9,960 nt of DNA from an uncultured Acidobacteriota bacterium (lineage in GTDB: Bacteria > Acidobacteriota > Blastocatellia > Pyrinomonadales > Pyrinomonadaceae). The notes under the pieces were generated by a model that had not been told where the DNA came from, did no database searches, and saw only the letters and a program-made list of their open reading frames with translations. A program made the translations under genes and the position numbers. Location: assembly GCA_946480545.1 (NCBI GenBank), contig CAMLKY010000038.1, positions 1 through 9,960 on the forward strand, read 5' to 3'. Below are positions 8,201-9,960 of the stretch, piece after piece. Each line of letters opens with the position of its first letter. The stretch's first letter is position 1.

Positions 8201-8306
8201 GGTGTTAAAGCCCGAGATCAAGTTCGACGGAGAGGCCCTGCTCGATGGCAAGATGCTGCCTAAGGAGGAGGAGCTGTTGCTTCATCAGAAGATCTTGAAT
8301 GCTTGA
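5229..8306 (+). CDS. Large protein of unknown function (1025 aa), beta / helical-repeat / beta architecture
   Basis: I do not recognise a family. There is no signal peptide and no membrane segment, and only two cysteines occur (C847, C903), which suggests a soluble cytoplasmic protein. Residues 1-285 look beta-rich, with alternating-polarity strands at about 115-150, 196-210, 225-250 and 257-283. Residues 290-540 are almost wholly helical and charged. In them a K/G-W-L/I motif recurs (W314, W377, W424, W474, W495), often followed by D/E-x-L-x-x-x-L-G as in EDLREFLGK, which points to degenerate helical repeats. Residues 541-715 turn beta-rich again, and 720-1025 are mixed, ending in a charged helix. 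I saw no nucleotide-binding, protease or nuclease motif. ATG 5229 is the start, with only a weak GAG 8 nt upstream. The small membrane protein and patatin-like genes follow on the same strand, so it probably leads an operon with them. Confidence 0.9.
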   Translation: MADIQVPLELPGGSVKFTFSFPQSIVQGKPFPENILANRPISLVDVRAKADKDFKIGDANKSITFGVGAEGLAALGVYRKTADLLKDLKAEGFDDAVANFKNLNIAAGDNALALRWGYGLEANAKGQVAFGPGGSLSFGADGRRQALSAVIHARPQTETALDSISSTLKAWRVPGQVKSADDIPAKTSVITETMGKLNLSLGMQYGYSYNWVKDSLSIGGLQGDLGLKIQTGISARLGFSAEGRYALALTRESSKRQLRVQVFRLRQHGWAFAFNAGVSAQLQKTPLIPKSFDEFIKGVFNVHGLQVLKDIEKWLDTDRDLADLLGEAAVEYGREMFKDITEFDPFDEAHAFAEKLQGFIDKWNELPAEAASLLYGWLDENTPLEDLREFLGKVVQHANAPQNLVKEITSHVGKLDFFENPVGKWLTAIAEREVLSLLANLDDEREKLVSYAKTTLEFLNGGRLEDLLKKLQGWINEKVGLDKIENVLGTKIDKWLEKRLSEFLGKVPAIQELDEIRRAIANIRGQWDAFYKKGYAALMQKYNFDLTYSFQNSTTREALIDLTIDFSKPDAGTYLAEALDGNFNRLLVDPLDGVTLNSAVLTHGIKRSSHLEINSPFYKMGLDQINESMASAKGVDTADGRLWVFNLKAFDIKRRKKTLSKLSISAQLATRNGNVRVFDEEAYQANYKYMLAEKKAKVSFVERRMELGVNTYLRPSLGAGKSFSDYLIDIDKFLDKHDVENLGNIFATLDVSVPGTALAAFRELPTDFTDPFYRRMSTKVQEFLREMVPLGYLYRGEAFEEERLVYPLLTYAALPLLQKADKDNEGVFYWNFEDDPTRESVVRSPACKDKLRTVLQKFRADIPAGVADRYEDGDVEAITFRLAAPRDKNGHRTPEVVQFLNLCDLEFSIMRGVVRSAKHLHKFFEAKNPEVKLAELALFGSEFTETFNEDLGGDYAGKSLRPLGSLLILELARLLDGSLQGVTPVAMLETMVLKPEIKFDGEALLDGKMLPKEEELLLHQKILNA

Positions 8307-8444
8307 TGGCTGTCCAGGTGACGCTGTCGATAGATCATCAGGCCTGATTCATGAAAGCATTATCGGCCCGACGCCGCCGATGCGGTTCAAGGCGGGTAGA
8401 ATCTCAGCGACGGCCACGGGGCGGTCGCATCAGGAGGACAAAAA
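8307..8444 (+). promoter_or_regulatory. Spacer with hairpin and strong ribosome binding site before the small membrane protein gene
   Basis: This 138-bp spacer has no credible gene, terminator or promoter. An interrupted hairpin at 8407-8428 (GCGAC pairs with GTCGC; inner GCC with GGC across one mismatch) lies 3 bases before AGGAGG at 8432-8437, which sits 7 nt from ATG 8445. That is close to an ideal ribosome binding site and is the strongest one in the window, so translation of the membrane protein is likely efficient. The hairpin may be chance in GC-rich DNA. Confidence 0.5.
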
Positions 8445-8870
8445 ATGAACCTGCAGTTGCTCCTTGTAAGTGCACTCTCGTTACTTCTAATCGGAATCTA
8501 CGTGGCGTCGCTCATCGGGATCATATTTCCCGAAGGGAAGATCCTGGGCGATGACGGCGTCCGGTACGCGTTTAGCGCCGCTGGCGGTCTTGTAACGGCA
8601 TTTGCGCTGAGTTTCCTTGCCGTAGCCGACCCAAAAACCGGGCCAACGGAAGGGTTGGCCCTCACAACAGAGACCAGCGGCTCGCTGGCCCGAACGATCC
8701 AAAAAGCCATTCCCTTGGCATTCGTGTTGACTTGGTTCATTACGGGTGCCGCTATCTTCTATTTCGGCCTATTCGCGCAGGAAATTGTTCCGGAGCTTAC
8801 TGAAGGGGCAAAGGCATGGTTCGGTACCGTGCTCGCCGCAGTTGGTGCATATTGGGGAATCAAGCGGTAA
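8445..8870 (+). CDS. Small multi-pass membrane protein of unknown function
   Basis: The product is 141 residues. Three hydrophobic segments are clear: about 4-27 (Leu-rich, near the N-terminus), 42-62 and 90-112. A fourth, weaker one lies at 126-139, ending in GAYWGIKR. A polar stretch at 63-85, rich in Thr, Ser and Gly, separates the second and third. No catalytic motif is visible. AGGAGG at 8432-8437 fixes ATG 8445 as the start. It lies 138 bp after the 1025-residue gene and 42 bp before the patatin-like gene, with no terminator on either side, which suggests co-transcription. Holin-like or lipase-partner roles can be imagined but nothing in the sequence demonstrates them. Confidence 0.85.
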   Translation: MNLQLLLVSALSLLLIGIYVASLIGIIFPEGKILGDDGVRYAFSAAGGLVTAFALSFLAVADPKTGPTEGLALTTETSGSLARTIQKAIPLAFVLTWFITGAAIFYFGLFAQEIVPELTEGAKAWFGTVLAAVGAYWGIKR

Positions 8871-8912
8871 GCAGAAAGCAGAAATCTTCCTTGACTAGAC
8901 CTAACGACACAA

Positions 8913-9960
8913 ATGATCGAACCAACCGTTTTCTTCGAGTACCTTAAACTGGATCCGTTCTTTCTTTCTGTTTCCAAGAGTGAGCAGGCGCGGCTTGGGC
9001 CGTTCTTCGAGTACTGGAACAAGTACGCGGCGAATCAGGACGACAGGAAGTTTGCATATGTCCTCGCTAACTATCACCTTGGGAAAGGCGGCATCCCATC
9101 GCTGTCCGAGGTCGCCCTGCGTTTTGCGATCGAGGATGAGGTATGGGAGCACGTAGAGGCTCTCGGAAAACTGGAAGGACCAAGCGATCCCGACCGTCTG
9201 CCCGACATCTTTTACACGGTTCTATCGCGTATAAGGCCGCTGTCGTTGGAGCAAATCCTGAGGGACGAACTTCGTAGCATAAGCGGCGGCACGGTCCGGG
9301 GCTCCGGTCTGGACGCGGTGTTCAAAGAGTTCCACAAGAACAATCTTGCGGCTCTATGTTTCTCCGGCGGCGGAATCCGCAGCGCCACGTTTGGTCTCGG
9401 AATCGTTCAGTCTCTGGCGAAGAATAATGTCCTCTCCAAGTTCGACTACCTTTCTACCGTCTCTGGCGGCGGCTATCTCGGGTCCTGGCTCTCCGCCTGG
9501 GTTTTACGTCAACAGTTACGGGCCGGTTCATCCGAAGAAAAGAAGGCCGTGATCGCGACTGAGGAAGCCGCGGGCATGGATGTCATCGAGGGTGAGACTT
9601 CTGTCATCGATATGCCCGACTCGACGTCTGGTCGAGCTTCCACTGCGGGCGTCAAATCGATCGAAGACTTGATAAGCGGATGTGCGATCGACGGCACTGA
9701 CCCAAATCCTGAGCCGAAGGAGCTGCAACATCTTCGCGAATACAGTAACTACATGAGCCCCCGCACCGGACTGCTGTCCGCGGATACATGGTCACTGATA
9801 GCGATCTACCTGAGAAACCTTTTTCTCAACCAGACGATCTTCATTCCGTTGATCGCCGCCGCACTTCTGCTTCCCAGATTTTTCTATCTCGTCATCGGGA
9901 TAAAGGATGTCGATGGAAATTTGGGGTTCGTCTCCTGGATCACGCTGATAATGGCCGCCG
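8913..9960 (+). CDS. Patatin-like phospholipase, large membrane-associated type (3' partial)
   Basis: ATG 8913 opens a frame that runs past the window end, with 349 codons visible. An in-frame stop at 8892-8894 leaves this ATG as the only sensible start, although no clear ribosome binding site precedes it. Patatin-like enzymes hydrolyse acyl esters of phospholipids with a Ser-Asp dyad. The oxyanion loop is SGGGIRSATFG (residues 151-161). The nucleophile is expected to be S184 in STVSGGGYLGSW, where the usual first Gly of G-x-S-x-G is Thr, as in the large bacterial members of the family. The catalytic Asp (DGG-type) must lie beyond the window. Residues 1-145 form a helical N-terminal extension. 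After a polar insert (about 205-255), the motif LREYSNYMSPRTGLLSADTW leads into a hydrophobic segment at about 308-330 and another starting near 340, so the protein should be membrane-anchored. Confidence 0.92.
   Translation, partial: MIEPTVFFEYLKLDPFFLSVSKSEQARLGPFFEYWNKYAANQDDRKFAYVLANYHLGKGGIPSLSEVALRFAIEDEVWEHVEALGKLEGPSDPDRLPDIFYTVLSRIRPLSLEQILRDELRSISGGTVRGSGLDAVFKEFHKNNLAALCFSGGGIRSATFGLGIVQSLAKNNVLSKFDYLSTVSGGGYLGSWLSAWVLRQQLRAGSSEEKKAVIATEEAAGMDVIEGETSVIDMPDSTSGRASTAGVKSIEDLISGCAIDGTDPNPEPKELQHLREYSNYMSPRTGLLSADTWSLIAIYLRNLFLNQTIFIPLIAAALLLPRFFYLVIGIKDVDGNLGFVSWITLIMAA

Noticed and set aside
8351..8554. 67-codon + strand frame starting in the spacer before the small membrane protein gene
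   Set aside because: Highly Arg-rich product overlapping the well-supported membrane protein gene in another frame, with no ribosome binding site.
5229..9960. Known anti-phage system of CBASS type, with the patatin-like protein as a CapV effector
   Set aside because: No nucleotide cyclase or other CBASS signalling component is visible. The patatin-like protein here is of the large membrane type, unlike the compact soluble CapV.
1..9960. CRISPR arrays, tRNA or rRNA genes, insertion sequences, integrase or attachment sites
   Set aside because: I read both strands for these and saw no regularly spaced direct repeats, cloverleaf candidates, transposase frames or terminal inverted repeats.

Overview
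The window reads as chromosomal DNA of a moderately GC-rich bacterium, most likely an Acidobacteriota member of the Blastocatellia/Pyrinomonadales type. This is an inference from two protein traits. The first gene ends in what looks like the acidobacterial TIGR03437 C-terminal domain, and it carries Pro/Thr/Ser linkers of the PTPTPSPTP kind that are common in that group. All genes that I can support lie on the + strand.

Layout. Bases 1-1998 hold the 3' part of a large surface or secreted protein (beta-propeller-like segments, three Pro-rich linkers, TIGR03437-like C-terminus), closed by a strong intrinsic terminator at 2029-2061. Bases 2062-2208 hold an extended -10 promoter, a tiny leader ORF and a small hairpin with a T8 run. 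They lead into a complete branched-chain aminotransferase gene, ilvE (2209-3198), which has its own terminator at 3225-3258. Only about 20 bases later comes a membrane protein fused to a spermidine-synthase-like methyltransferase-fold domain (3278-4795).

Bases 4796-5228 hold no convincing gene. They contain a good sigma-70-like promoter (4982-5010) and a roughly 210-nt leader with two hairpins just before the next gene. The second half of the window is a same-strand cluster: a 1025-residue protein that I do not recognise (5229-8306), a 141-residue small membrane protein with a strong ribosome binding site (8445-8870), and the first 349 residues of a large membrane-associated patatin-like phospholipase (8913 to the window end, incomplete).

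How they relate. The ilvE gene is ordinary amino-acid metabolism and the spermidine-synthase-like gene is a housekeeping-type accessory. The cluster from 5229 onward is the least explained part. A large soluble protein of beta / alpha-repeat / beta build, a small multi-pass membrane protein and a membrane-bound lipase appear to share one transcript. This suggests a membrane- or lipid-directed function, but neither the partnership nor the purpose can be shown from this sequence alone.
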